Assembly (NCBI RefSeq): GCF_963675065.1
Contig: NZ_OY775906.1
Span: forward strand, 350,001 to 414,000
Length of the DNA: 64,000 nt
Direction of reading: 5' to 3'
Source: an uncultured Draconibacterium sp.
GTDB taxonomy: Bacteria > Bacteroidota > Bacteroidia > Bacteroidales > Prolixibacteraceae
The translations under genes and the position numbers were made by a program. The notes under the pieces were generated by a model. That model searched no databases. It saw nothing but the letters and a program-made list of their open reading frames with translations, and was not told the DNA's origin. Positions within the stretch are counted from its first letter, which is position 1; each line of letters begins with the position of its first letter. This document shows positions 31,662 through 40,379 of this stretch, piece after piece.

Positions 31662-34655
31662 ATGCGCACAAAATCAATCGTAAAAATTACAGGCCTGTCG
31701 GTTTTTCTAATTTCTCTACTTCTCTATGTAATAACTCTGGAGCCCACAACCAGCTTCTGGGACTGTAGCGAGTTTATTCTTTCAGCTTCAAAACTGGAGG
31801 TGAATCATCCGGCAGGGGCACCGCTTTTTATGTTACTGGGGCGATTGTTTTCATTATTGTCATTCGGAAATCCACAAGAAATTGCTTGGACAATCAATTT
31901 TATGTCAGGCATGTTCAGTGCCTTAACCATCTTTTTTCTTTATCACGTAATTATAAAATTGGTTGCAAAAATGTCGGAGTCAGCAATAGTAATAATTGGA
32001 AGTTCGGTTATTGGAGCATTAACTTTTGCTGTCAGCGATTCGTTTTGGTTTTCGGCTGTTGAAGGTGAAGTTTATGCGCTTTCCATGTTTTTCCTTATTC
32101 TGTCGTTTTGGGCGGCATTAAAATGGGACGAACAATTCGGGCAGCCAGGAAACGAAAAGTGGATTCTCTTTTTAGCACTGATCACAGGTCTTGGAATTGG
32201 CGTGCATTTGTTGAATTTGCTGGTTCTTCCGTCGGTGGTAATGATTATGGGATTCAGAAAATACGGTTACTCCGTAAAGAACCTTATTCTTTTCTTTGGA
32301 TTGGGGCTGGTTGTTTTGTTAGGGTTATTATATGTATTAACACCGCTGGTTTTATTTCTGCTTTCAAGGTTCGATTTGTTCTTTGTTAACGAGCTAAATT
32401 TTCCACTACATTCGGGAACACTCTTTGGTATGTTCTTTATTCTCGCTTTGCTGGCATCACTTATCTTTTATTTTAAAAAGAAACAGAAATCGCTGCCCGA
32501 ACTTGCAACATTATCTGTGTTGTTTTTATTGCTTGGCTTTTCAGTTTATTCCGTAAATGTCATTCGATCTTCGGCTAATCCACCGGTAAACTTTGGTGAG
32601 CCCAATAACATTTTTTCGCTGATTAATTACCTAAATCGTGAACAATACCCCAAACGACCATTGCTTTACGGACAAAACTACAATTCACCTTTGTTAGACG
32701 TGAATGAGCGTTCTTCTTATGATTTTATCGATGGCAGATATATGCCAATCGATTTAGCTCCCGATTACGAATACGATGAACAAACGTGTACATGGTTTCC
32801 ACGTATGTCGAGCAGCGATGAAAACCATATAAAAGCCTACAACAGTTGGATTACGATTTCGGGAAAGCGGGTTGCTATAAAACAACGGAATGGTGAACGT
32901 AAAACGATTGTTGTTCCGCGCTTCACAGATCAGTTAAAGTTTTTTGCGCGCTACCAGTTTGGTTTTATGTTTGGACGTTACTTTATGTGGAATTTTGTGG
33001 GCCGTCAAAACGACCGGCAGGGAAGGGGAACCATCCTAAACGGTAACTGGCTTTCGGGAATTGATTTATTAGATAATGTCCGGCTTGGGCCGCAGGATAA
33101 GGTACCTTCCTGGCTGAAAAATAATAAGGGACGAAATACCTACTATTTTCTTCCGCTGTTGCTGGGATTTCTGGGGGCTTTCTATCAATACAAAACAAAC
33201 CGCGAAACCTTTTTTATTGTGCTGGCATTATTTGTTATGGGCGGACTTGGACTTACGGTTTATATCAACGAAATTCCTATCACACCACGCGAGCGCGATT
33301 ATGTTTTTGTGGGGGCATTTTTGGCCTTTTCCATTTGGATAGGTTTTAGTTTGGTGGCAGCGGTGAATCTGATTCAGCAAAAAATAAAACATGCCAAAGT
33401 TGGAGTACCCGCTTTGATTGTGCTGTTTTTAGCGGGGCCGGTATTAATGGCTTCTCAGAATTTCGATGACCATAATCGTTCGGGCAGGTATGCTGCACGG
33501 GATTTTGCTGAGAATATATTAAAATCGTGTCCTCCCAATGCCATTCTGTTTACCAGTGGCGATAACGATACATATCCGCTGCTTTATTGCCAGGAGGTGG
33601 AGGAACTGCGTACCGATGTGCGAATTGTAATCATGCCATTTTTAGCAGCCAACTGGTTTATTAATGGATTGAGAAATCCGAAATATGACGATGCCGGTTT
33701 AAAAATGATGCTGCCCAAGGATAAATATGACCATGGCGAGTTGGCTTATGTGCCGGTGTTGAAGAAGTTTAACAGGGATACCTCGTGGCAGGAGGCACTT
33801 AATTTTTTAAGTCTAAAAAACAATAATGCAAAAGTGACATTGAACTCCGGCGATCGTGTAAATTTTATTCCAATAACCCGGCTGAATCTGATGGTTGATG
33901 CCAATGAGAAAAAAGGGAAGATACCTGTTTCGCTTGAGGGAAAGAAAGTGCTGTATAAAAACGAGCTGGCGTTTTGGGACATCATTAGTTCAAACGCTAG
34001 CAAGCGGCCAATATGTTTTGTATCGAAAGGTGAAGCTGCAAAACACGGCTTGGGAGCCTACCTGGAATGTGAAGGTTTTGTTTATCGCCTCATTCCTGAA
34101 AAGACCAATCCAAAAGGTACATTTTCAATCGGGAAATGCAATCCTGAAGTTATCGCAGACAAATTGTTAAATACGTTCAATTGGGGAAATATCTCCGATC
34201 CGTCGGTGTATGCCGATTGGAATACGGTTGTAAACTTAACTGTTTTTCAGGCCCGCAATACTTTTAACGAAGTGGCGGCAATTCTACTTCAAAAGGGGGA
34301 TAAAGAGAAAGCTTTTCAATTGCTTCAGAAGTGTACTTCTGAAATTCCGCTATCACAAATTCCTTACGATATTTTTGCGATCAAACAAGCTGAATTAATG
34401 TTTGCAACCGGGCATGAAAAGGAAAGTAAGGTACTATTTGAAGAGTTAGAAAGTGATATTACTGAAACTCTCGAATTTTATGACAGCCTGAATAAGAGTC
34501 AGCAACTTAGACTAAAAGAGGAGATTCAGCGGGAATTGTATTATTTGAATCAATTGATTGCCGTTTCCTCAAAATTCGAAGATCAGACAAAACGAAACGA
34601 TCTGGAGCAGCAAATGCAGCATTTTTATCAGCGTTTGATGAAAGTTGTATCGTAA
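31662..34655 (+). CDS. DUF2723 membrane glycosyltransferase-like protein
   Basis: A 997-residue protein with about 12 transmembrane helices in the first 560 residues and a soluble C-terminal half with helical TPR-like repeats. The N-terminus (YVITLEPTTSFWDCSEFIL, then KLEVNHPAGAPLFMLLGRLF) is the DUF2723 hallmark: an acidic loop, Asp/Glu-rich, as in protein O-mannosyltransferase-like and GT-C enzymes. In Bacteroidetes these proteins are proposed to act in O-glycosylation of exported proteins. The last 149 bases overlap the antisense gene 34507-35094. Confidence 0.88.
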   Translation: MRTKSIVKITGLSVFLISLLLYVITLEPTTSFWDCSEFILSASKLEVNHPAGAPLFMLLGRLFSLLSFGNPQEIAWTINFMSGMFSALTIFFLYHVIIKLVAKMSESAIVIIGSSVIGALTFAVSDSFWFSAVEGEVYALSMFFLILSFWAALKWDEQFGQPGNEKWILFLALITGLGIGVHLLNLLVLPSVVMIMGFRKYGYSVKNLILFFGLGLVVLLGLLYVLTPLVLFLLSRFDLFFVNELNFPLHSGTLFGMFFILALLASLIFYFKKKQKSLPELATLSVLFLLLGFSVYSVNVIRSSANPPVNFGEPNNIFSLINYLNREQYPKRPLLYGQNYNSPLLDVNERSSYDFIDGRYMPIDLAPDYEYDEQTCTWFPRMSSSDENHIKAYNSWITISGKRVAIKQRNGERKTIVVPRFTDQLKFFARYQFGFMFGRYFMWNFVGRQNDRQGRGTILNGNWLSGIDLLDNVRLGPQDKVPSWLKNNKGRNTYYFLPLLLGFLGAFYQYKTNRETFFIVLALFVMGGLGLTVYINEIPITPRERDYVFVGAFLAFSIWIGFSLVAAVNLIQQKIKHAKVGVPALIVLFLAGPVLMASQNFDDHNRSGRYAARDFAENILKSCPPNAILFTSGDNDTYPLLYCQEVEELRTDVRIVIMPFLAANWFINGLRNPKYDDAGLKMMLPKDKYDHGELAYVPVLKKFNRDTSWQEALNFLSLKNNNAKVTLNSGDRVNFIPITRLNLMVDANEKKGKIPVSLEGKKVLYKNELAFWDIISSNASKRPICFVSKGEAAKHGLGAYLECEGFVYRLIPEKTNPKGTFSIGKCNPEVIADKLLNTFNWGNISDPSVYADWNTVVNLTVFQARNTFNEVAAILLQKGDKEKAFQLLQKCTSEIPLSQIPYDIFAIKQAELMFATGHEKESKVLFEELESDITETLEFYDSLNKSQQLRLKEEIQRELYYLNQLIAVSSKFEDQTKRNDLEQQMQHFYQRLMKVVS

Positions 34656-35094
34656 TAGAATCCGAATTTGGTTGAATAGAAATTGCTTCTTCTGATTGTC
34701 TGGTCTCTTTTTCGCTGTGGCTTTTAATCAATCTGGAAATGGAGCAGGTATCGGCAAAAAAAGGTGATGTTTGTGATGAGTCGATATGTAAAGGCATGGT
34801 ATTCGAGGTGGTATCCTGCATTTGTTGCAGTATTGGTGTTTCAATATTTTTAATGTTCACCAGCGAAAAAAGTAATACAACCGAAACCATTGCTGCTTTT
34901 AAGGGTAGATTAGACCATGAAAACAGCCAGGCGAACAATCCAAGAAAAGAATTTTGGGTGGTTTTGTAGCTTCTGCTTTTTACCATAAAAGCATATTCCA
35001 GCCGTTCGCGAACTGCTTCGTCGGGGAAATGATTGGCAGCATCCTGGTTAAAAGTGGAGCTTAATTCTTTATCGCTTATCATATCGTTTTGCAT
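34507..35094 (-). CDS. Single-pass membrane protein downstream of ECF sigma factor (putative anti-sigma)
   Basis: A 195-residue protein with an N-terminal soluble helix region (residues 1-50), one transmembrane helix (LKAAMVSVVLLFSLVNI), and a Ser/Thr-rich periplasmic tail. It starts ten bases after the sigma-factor stop on the same strand. That arrangement is typical of membrane anti-sigma factors, although the cytoplasmic part is short and lacks a zinc-binding ZAS motif. Its last 49 codons overlap the 3' end of the DUF2723 gene on the other strand by 149 bases; the overlap part may be tail added by readthrough. A membrane regulator function is inference. Confidence 0.6.
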   Translation of the reverse strand: MQNDMISDKELSSTFNQDAANHFPDEAVRERLEYAFMVKSRSYKTTQNSFLGLFAWLFSWSNLPLKAAMVSVVLLFSLVNIKNIETPILQQMQDTTSNTMPLHIDSSQTSPFFADTCSISRLIKSHSEKETRQSEEAISIQPNSDSITIQLSSNADKNAAFAAPDRFVLSDLRILRKRQSIDSNNTIPAESPLLV

Positions 35095-35104
35095 ACTATT
35101 CTTT

Positions 35105-35683
35105 TTAAAGTAACGATTTGTTTGCCAGCTTTTTTGTTAACTCAACACGTGCATAATACAACCTCGATTTAATGGTTCCAAGCGGCAGTTCCAATATTTT
35201 AGAGATCTCTTTCAAACTAAAATTCTCCTTGTATTTTAGCAGTAATATTGCTTTCTGATCTTCTTCCAGGTATTCAATTTCAGTAAATAATTGGGTGATA
35301 AGCTGCTCTTTTTTCAGCGTCTCTTCATACGAATTTTCATCCGTCAGAAATTGATCAGGATTCTCATCATTACTAATTATTTTGCGCACTTCGCGGTGGC
35401 GGTATTCGTTTTTACACATGTTGTGCGCCACCGTAAAAATCCAGCTTGTAAATTTGTTCCCGGGTTTAAAAAGTTCCGGTTTGTTGATAATCTTCAGAAA
35501 AATGTCTTGTAAAAAATCGTTGGCCACTTCTTTGTCGTTGCCCAGCATACGAAAAAAATAGTAGTACAAACGCTGATTAAATCGTTCGTACAATTCGGAG
35601 AAAGCCGATTGGTTGCCATTTTTTATGGCGGTCATCAGCTCTTCGTTTGTTAGCCGGGAGATATTTTTCTTCTTAAAAATCAC
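35105..35683 (-). CDS. ECF-type RNA polymerase sigma factor
   Basis: A 192-residue sigma-70-like factor. Region 2 is seen in FSELYERFNQRLYYYFFRML and the following DVANDFLQDIFLKI-like helix (NKPELFKPGNKFTSWIFTVA), and region 4 in LKEISKILELPLGTIKSRLY. The downstream membrane-protein gene probably holds it inactive until an envelope signal arrives. The start ATG overlaps the stop of the DUF3098 gene by four bases, so the two genes are co-translated. Target promoters cannot be told from the sequence. Confidence 0.93.
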   Translation of the reverse strand: MIFKKKNISRLTNEELMTAIKNGNQSAFSELYERFNQRLYYYFFRMLGNDKEVANDFLQDIFLKIINKPELFKPGNKFTSWIFTVAHNMCKNEYRHREVRKIISNDENPDQFLTDENSYEETLKKEQLITQLFTEIEYLEEDQKAILLLKYKENFSLKEISKILELPLGTIKSRLYYARVELTKKLANKSLL

Positions 35684-35886
35684 TTGCGTTTAAAAATAAG
35701 AAAAATCATTGATCCATACGCTGCAAGAATTAATATTGGTGCGAGCGTTATTCGCCTGAAATTAAACAGAGCCGCATTAAACTCACTATCTACTGATTCT
35801 GGTCCCGCCATTAATGCGAAGCCTAATATTAATAGGATTATAACTAAACCGAGCAGAATATATTTTTTACGGTCAAATAGTTTCAT
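35680..35886 (-). CDS. DUF3098 small membrane protein
   Basis: A 68-residue protein with two hydrophobic helices separated by an acidic loop. The first helix is ILLGLVIILLILGFALMAG. FRRITLAPILILAAYG in the second half is the DUF3098 hallmark, a family limited to Bacteroidetes. The function is unknown. It overlaps the sigma-factor gene by four bases and is the first gene of that operon. Confidence 0.85.
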   Translation of the reverse strand: MKLFDRKKYILLGLVIILLILGFALMAGPESVDSEFNAALFNFRRITLAPILILAAYGSMIFLIFKRK

Positions 35887-36008
35887 CTTTATTCTTAATT
35901 ATACCTTTACCAATCTGTACCTGATTCATTCATGAATTTTCATTCGGAATGGAATAATTTATGGATTTATTAGGTTTATACACCCGAAAAATAAAAGGTT
36001 CAAAGTTT

Positions 36009-36785
36009 ATGCAAAAAAAGATAGAAGAATTTAAGCGCTTGCTGGATATTATGGACGAATTGCGCGAAAAATGTCCGTGGGATAAAAAACAAACACTGGA
36101 GTCGTTGCGCAAATTAACCATTGAGGAAACTTACGAATTGGGCGATGCGATATTAAAAAGCGATTTGCAGGAAATAAAGAAGGAGCTGGGCGACATATTA
36201 TTGCACATTGTTTTTTACGCCAAAATAGGTGATGAAAAAGGAGCTTTCGATATTGGCGATGTGCTGGAAGGAATTAACGAGAAATTGATTTATCGTCATC
36301 CACATATATTTGGTGATGTGGATGTTGAAGGTTCGGCCGATAAAGTGGCTGAAAACTGGGAAGCCTTAAAATTGAAAGAAAAAGGTGGCAATAAACGTGT
36401 TCTGGAAGGTGTTCCGGCTGCCATGCCGGCATTGGTTAAAGCCAACCGTATCCAGGAAAAAGTGCGGGGCGTGGGTTTCGATTGGGAATACAAAGAGCAG
36501 GTTTGGGATAAAGTAAAAGAAGAGGTTGACGAGTTAAGCGTTGAGATCAACAATGCCGACAAAGATAAAATGGAGGCCGAGTTTGGTGATTTGCTTTTTG
36601 CTGTGGTAAATGCTGCGCGTTTGTACGACATCGATCCGGAGGCCGCATTGGAGCGCACCAACATAAAATTTATAAAACGCTTTAATTACCTTGAAAGCAA
36701 AACGCTGTTACAAGGAAAAAGCCTGCACGATATGAGTCTTGCCGAAATGGACGAGATTTGGGAGGAAGCGAAAAAGGGAGAATAG
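36009..36785 (+). CDS. mazG: Nucleoside triphosphate pyrophosphohydrolase MazG
   Basis: A 258-residue housecleaning pyrophosphohydrolase. ATG 36009 is preferred to a frame from 35961, because the protein then opens with the family's start (LLDIMDELREKCPWDKKQTL). The paired metal-binding helices are seen as EETYELGDAI with KELGDILLHIVFYA, and again in the C-terminal repeat (KEEVDELSVEI with EFGDLLFAVVNAARL). It clears non-canonical or surplus nucleoside triphosphates. Confidence 0.93.
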   Translation: MQKKIEEFKRLLDIMDELREKCPWDKKQTLESLRKLTIEETYELGDAILKSDLQEIKKELGDILLHIVFYAKIGDEKGAFDIGDVLEGINEKLIYRHPHIFGDVDVEGSADKVAENWEALKLKEKGGNKRVLEGVPAAMPALVKANRIQEKVRGVGFDWEYKEQVWDKVKEEVDELSVEINNADKDKMEAEFGDLLFAVVNAARLYDIDPEAALERTNIKFIKRFNYLESKTLLQGKSLHDMSLAEMDEIWEEAKKGE

Positions 36786-36830
36786 AACTTGTAAGGATGA
36801 TCGATTAAGGATGAATTGGCAGGAGATTTA

Positions 36831-36873
36831 GTTTGCAGTCGCAGTTTGCAGTTGTAGTAGGCAGTCTCAGTTT
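36831..36873. repeat. Decayed short tandem repeat
   Basis: GTTTGCAGTCGCAGTTTGCA and the bases after it are built from degenerate GCAGT/TAGT units (TTTGCAGT, TCGCAGT, TTGCAGT, TGTAGT, AGGCAGT, TCTCAGT). Similar short repeats occur in the gaps near 37182-37260 and 37843-37880. Confidence 0.6.
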
Positions 36874-36913
36874 ATGAATCCTTGTAAAGAGTTAAAAACA
36901 TTTCGTTTTAGAT

Positions 36914-37171
36914 TTATTTCAGTTTATCCGCGGTAATTATTCTAAAAGTGTTGCTATTAATTGTAAGCCTAATCTTGCGTGTTTTATTGGCAACGTAAAT
37001 ATTTTTACCTTTTTGTTGAAAGGCGGATTCTTCGGTTTCATTAATAATGGAGCGAACCATTTCTTCGATTTTATTGTTTGGAAGCTCAATATTCAGTTTC
37101 TTATTTATCCTGCCGTAAACAAGCTCTGTGTAACAAATTTTCTCTGCTATTTCTTCTTTTACACTCCTCAT
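36914..37171 (-). CDS. DUF3781-like hypothetical protein
   Basis: An 85-residue soluble protein. The ends match what I recall of DUF3781: an N-terminal helix with CYTELVYGRINKKLNIEL and a C-terminal strand KIRLTINSNTFRIITADKLK. The function is unknown. It lies alone between mazG and a flavoprotein gene. Confidence 0.65.
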   Translation of the reverse strand: MRSVKEEIAEKICYTELVYGRINKKLNIELPNNKIEEMVRSIINETEESAFQQKGKNIYVANKTRKIRLTINSNTFRIITADKLK

Positions 37172-37250
37172 AAATCTTTGGTAGAGTTTTGAATCAAAGC
37201 ATTAAAGCATTTTTATTTTCAATCTTCCTTCAATCTAAATCAATCTTTAA

Positions 37251-37829
37251 TCAATCTTCCACGACCTTCTTCATCAACCAACTCATATTCTCCGCCAGCG
37301 TACGGATGGTATTTATACCTTCTTCATCCTGTAGCACGTCACCCTTGTTTTTGCCAAAAGCAAAGTTCCAGTAACTCGAACCAGGAACGATCATCTGGTT
37401 GATCAGGAAAAAACGATTCATGGTATCGAAAGTAGGCAACGCACCACCACGGCGTACAGAGATAACACCCGCGCCGACTTTTCGTTTGAGCAAATGACCA
37501 TTTCCGCGAGTAACATAACCAGCTACATCCATTAGTGCTTTTATTTCGGTGCTTACATCGGCAAAGTATACCGGCGTACCCAGAATGATTCCATCGGCTT
37601 CAATCATTTTTTCGATGCAAAGATTTAGCAGATCATTTTTTATGTGGCATTTGCGATCTTGAATTTCGCGACATTTTCCGCAAGCCGTACAACCGTGAAC
37701 CGGTTTATTTCCCAGCTGAATAACTTCGGTTTCTATTCCTTCCGCCCGAAAGATTTTAAATGTTTCTTCTATTAATAGCGATGTATTTCCGTTGCGTCGT
37801 GGGCTTCCGTTAATGGCTACTACTTTCAT
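37251..37829 (-). CDS. NADPH-dependent FMN reductase/flavodoxin family protein
   Basis: A 192-residue flavoprotein. The FMN phosphate loop is NGSPRRNGNTSLL near the N-terminus, followed by GCTACGKC, a cysteine pair seen in iron-sulfur flavoproteins, and the flavodoxin-fold GTPVYFADVS loop. It could move electrons from NAD(P)H to a quinone, iron centre or other acceptor. Cys-containing members may hold a 4Fe-4S cluster; with only a CxxC pair here the cluster is uncertain. Confidence 0.85.
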   Translation of the reverse strand: MKVVAINGSPRRNGNTSLLIEETFKIFRAEGIETEVIQLGNKPVHGCTACGKCREIQDRKCHIKNDLLNLCIEKMIEADGIILGTPVYFADVSTEIKALMDVAGYVTRGNGHLLKRKVGAGVISVRRGGALPTFDTMNRFFLINQMIVPGSSYWNFAFGKNKGDVLQDEEGINTIRTLAENMSWLMKKVVED

Positions 37830-37881
37830 AAAGTAAATTGTTGAATTGCTAAACTGTTAAATTGTATAACTGCTAAACTGT

Positions 37882-38535
37882 TTATTGTCCGAAGACGTAG
37901 GCGATAATATTGGCACCCATTTTTAGTGCTTTTTGGCGCAGGTCTTCCGGATCGTTGTGCACGTCGATATCTTCCCAGCCATCGCCCAAATCGGTTTCGT
38001 AAGTGTAAAAACAAACCAGCCGGTCGTCTACAAATAATCCAAAAGCCTGTGGCGGTTTATTGTCATGCTCGTGTATCTTCGGAATACCGTCGTTAAAATC
38101 GTACTTCTGATGAAAAATTTCATGCGATGGTGGTAATTCAACAAACTCCTGGTCGGGGAAAACCTTTTTCATTTCGCGTCGGATATATTCATCCAGTCCG
38201 TAATTATCGTCGATGTGTAAAAAACCTCCACCCTCAAGATAAACACGCAAATTCATCGCGTCGCTTTCCGATAAAATAATGTTGCCGTGCCCGGTTAAGT
38301 GCACAAAAGGGAAATTAAACAGTTCGGGGCTGCCAATTTCAATGGTCGATGGTTCGGGATTTATGTTGGTGTGCAGATTTTCGTTACAAAACTCAATGAG
38401 GTTGGGTAGGGCAGTAGGATCGGAATACCAGTCGCCGCCTCCATTGTATTTCAGCAAAGCAATTTTTACACTGCTGCCTTGTGCGACAGATCCAAGTGTA
38501 AAAAGCAGAAACAGGAACAGAAATGAAATTCGCAT
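37882..38535 (-). CDS. DUF4159 exported protein
   Basis: A 217-residue protein from ATG 38535; an upstream frame to 38586 is rejected because a clean signal peptide (MRISFLFLFLLFTLGSVAQ) begins there. The mature part has the DUF4159 pattern: KIALLKYNGGGDWYSDPTAL, then FPFVHLTGHGNI and LRVYLEGGGFLHIDDNYGLD. The fold resembles a glutamine-amidotransferase-like domain with a histidine-rich pocket. In Bacteroidetes it is often near MoxR/VWA genes, which are not present here. The substrate is unknown. Confidence 0.85.
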   Translation of the reverse strand: MRISFLFLFLLFTLGSVAQGSSVKIALLKYNGGGDWYSDPTALPNLIEFCNENLHTNINPEPSTIEIGSPELFNFPFVHLTGHGNIILSESDAMNLRVYLEGGGFLHIDDNYGLDEYIRREMKKVFPDQEFVELPPSHEIFHQKYDFNDGIPKIHEHDNKPPQAFGLFVDDRLVCFYTYETDLGDGWEDIDVHNDPEDLRQKALKMGANIIAYVFGQ

Positions 38536-38615
38536 TGTTAAAATTTTCCGAAAAATACGATTCCTTGCCGAGATGAAAAAATGCAACAGAAATCAATTGC
38601 TGATTGGCGACAATA

Positions 38616-40379
38616 TTAACTTTCCATTGCTCCCCGCATTAGTAAATCAAGGGCTTTGTCTAACGACCCGGCAGCTGTTATTTCGCCCGAGTTTACAAAG
38701 AAAATTTCATCGGCACTTTCAATGGTGTTTAGCCGGTGTGCAATGATGACTTTTGATGTTGATGCCGGCAGGTTATTGATGATTGTTTCCAATTGTTGTT
38801 CGGTAACGGTATCAATATTTGCCGTCGCCTCGTCGAGAATGAGCAATTCCGGTTTTCGTAAAATGGCACGCATAAAAGCGATCAGCTGTTTTTGCCCCAG
38901 GCTAATTCCGTCGCCTGTCATTTGTATAGGCGTTTCCAAACCACTATCAAAACGTTGCAGCAAGCTTCCCAGTCCAGCTTCTTCAAGCGAATTGCGCAGC
39001 TCATCATTGCTTAAAGCTGTCATTGCTTCGTTACCATATAAAATATTTTCTCTTACCGTGCCCGAGAATAAAATTGGGTCTTGAAGAATCACCCCGATTT
39101 TTGCTGTTCTTTCAGCTGCATCGTACGATTTTATGTCTTTTCCATCCAGAAGGATCGTTCCCTTTGTAGCATCGTATAAGCGGGCAATCAAGGATGCAGT
39201 AGTTGTTTTTCCGCCACCTGTAGGCCCGATAAAAGCATAAGTTTTTCCTCGCTCCAAATCGAAGTTAACTTTGTGCAGCACTTCTTTGCCGTTTGGATAG
39301 CAGAACGAAACATCGTTAAAATGTACCAGTGTTTTGCTTTGTTGTGTTTCCGTTTCTTTTACAACTTCCAGATTGTTCTCAAGCGAAAGTAAATACGAGA
39401 TGCGATCCCACGCTGCCAAAGCTTGTTGAAAGTTTGCCCAAAGTATGGCCAGTTGTCGTAAGGGGTTATAAAAGTTCATCACGTAGGCAATAAAACTAAT
39501 CAGCAAACCAACGCTAAAATTTCCCTGAATAATGAGGTAAATACCCAGCGCCAAAACAATCAGTTGCCCAATATTGGCCGCAAAAGTATAAACCGGATTG
39601 AGAATATTGTTGGCAATTCCGGCATAAACCGAGTGCTTATAATTTTCCTCGTTCGCGGCGGTAAAACGTTTTCTGAAATAGTCGCGGCGGTTAAAAGCAA
39701 CCACCACCTTAAAATTAGCCAGGCTTTCCTGAATTTCGGCAGAAAGGTCGCCCAGACTTTTTAAACTGGCTTCGTTCTTTCGGCGTATCCACGGCGAAAT
39801 AATTTTAGTGAAAACCAAAAGAAACAGGGCAGGAGAGAGTGCTGCCAAACCCAATGGCAGGTTGATTACCAGAAGCAGAATTCCTGCACCGGTCATGGTA
39901 ATAATTCCACCAATAAAACGCATCAGCGACTGCGAAAAGAATTCGTTTACCTTTTGTGTGTCGTTGTTGATGCGCGATATCAGGTCGCCCGATTTATTTT
40001 GGTTAAAAAAGTCGAGTGGCAGTTCCTGCAATTTATGAAATACCGAATTGCGGAGACTGTACAACATGCGTTGCCCAATGCCGCCCATCATAATCATTTG
40101 AGCATAATTCACAAAAAATGCCACCACATACATCGTCAGCAAAATTCCGGCAAAAAGCAAAATTCCGTGGTAATCTTTGGTTTGCACATAATTGTCTACC
40201 GTATACCCGATTATGTATGCGCCAGCCAGACTTAATGCAGCATTTAATGCAATTGCTGCAAAGGCTATAATCAGGTTGCGTCGTTCGCCACTGATAATAG
40301 CCACCAGTTTCTTTAGCGATTTCAGAAACGGAAGTTTCTTCTCTTTTTTATCGGGTGTGCGGTTCAGATTATAATTCAT
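38616..40379 (-). CDS. ABC exporter half-transporter A
   Basis: A 587-residue ABC transporter with six transmembrane helices followed by an ATPase domain. Walker A is GPTGGGKTT and Walker B is LLILDEATANID, with the catalytic glutamate. The signature region, however, reads ISLGQKQLIAF in place of LSGGQ, so this half lacks a canonical signature. Its start overlaps the stop of the partner gene by 11 bases. With the partner it forms a heterodimer with one normal and one degenerate ATP site. The cargo may be a lipid or drug. Confidence 0.92.
   Translation of the reverse strand: MNYNLNRTPDKKEKKLPFLKSLKKLVAIISGERRNLIIAFAAIALNAALSLAGAYIIGYTVDNYVQTKDYHGILLFAGILLTMYVVAFFVNYAQMIMMGGIGQRMLYSLRNSVFHKLQELPLDFFNQNKSGDLISRINNDTQKVNEFFSQSLMRFIGGIITMTGAGILLLVINLPLGLAALSPALFLLVFTKIISPWIRRKNEASLKSLGDLSAEIQESLANFKVVVAFNRRDYFRKRFTAANEENYKHSVYAGIANNILNPVYTFAANIGQLIVLALGIYLIIQGNFSVGLLISFIAYVMNFYNPLRQLAILWANFQQALAAWDRISYLLSLENNLEVVKETETQQSKTLVHFNDVSFCYPNGKEVLHKVNFDLERGKTYAFIGPTGGGKTTTASLIARLYDATKGTILLDGKDIKSYDAAERTAKIGVILQDPILFSGTVRENILYGNEAMTALSNDELRNSLEEAGLGSLLQRFDSGLETPIQMTGDGISLGQKQLIAFMRAILRKPELLILDEATANIDTVTEQQLETIINNLPASTSKVIIAHRLNTIESADEIFFVNSGEITAAGSLDKALDLLMRGAMES

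Noticed and set aside
32108..32389. Plus-strand frame of 93 codons in the DUF2723 gene
   Set aside because: It is out of frame with the membrane-protein coding sequence and shows no independent signal.
36831..36873. GCAGT-rich repeat as a CRISPR array
   Set aside because: Units are 5-8 bases and degenerate, with no spacers and no cas genes nearby.
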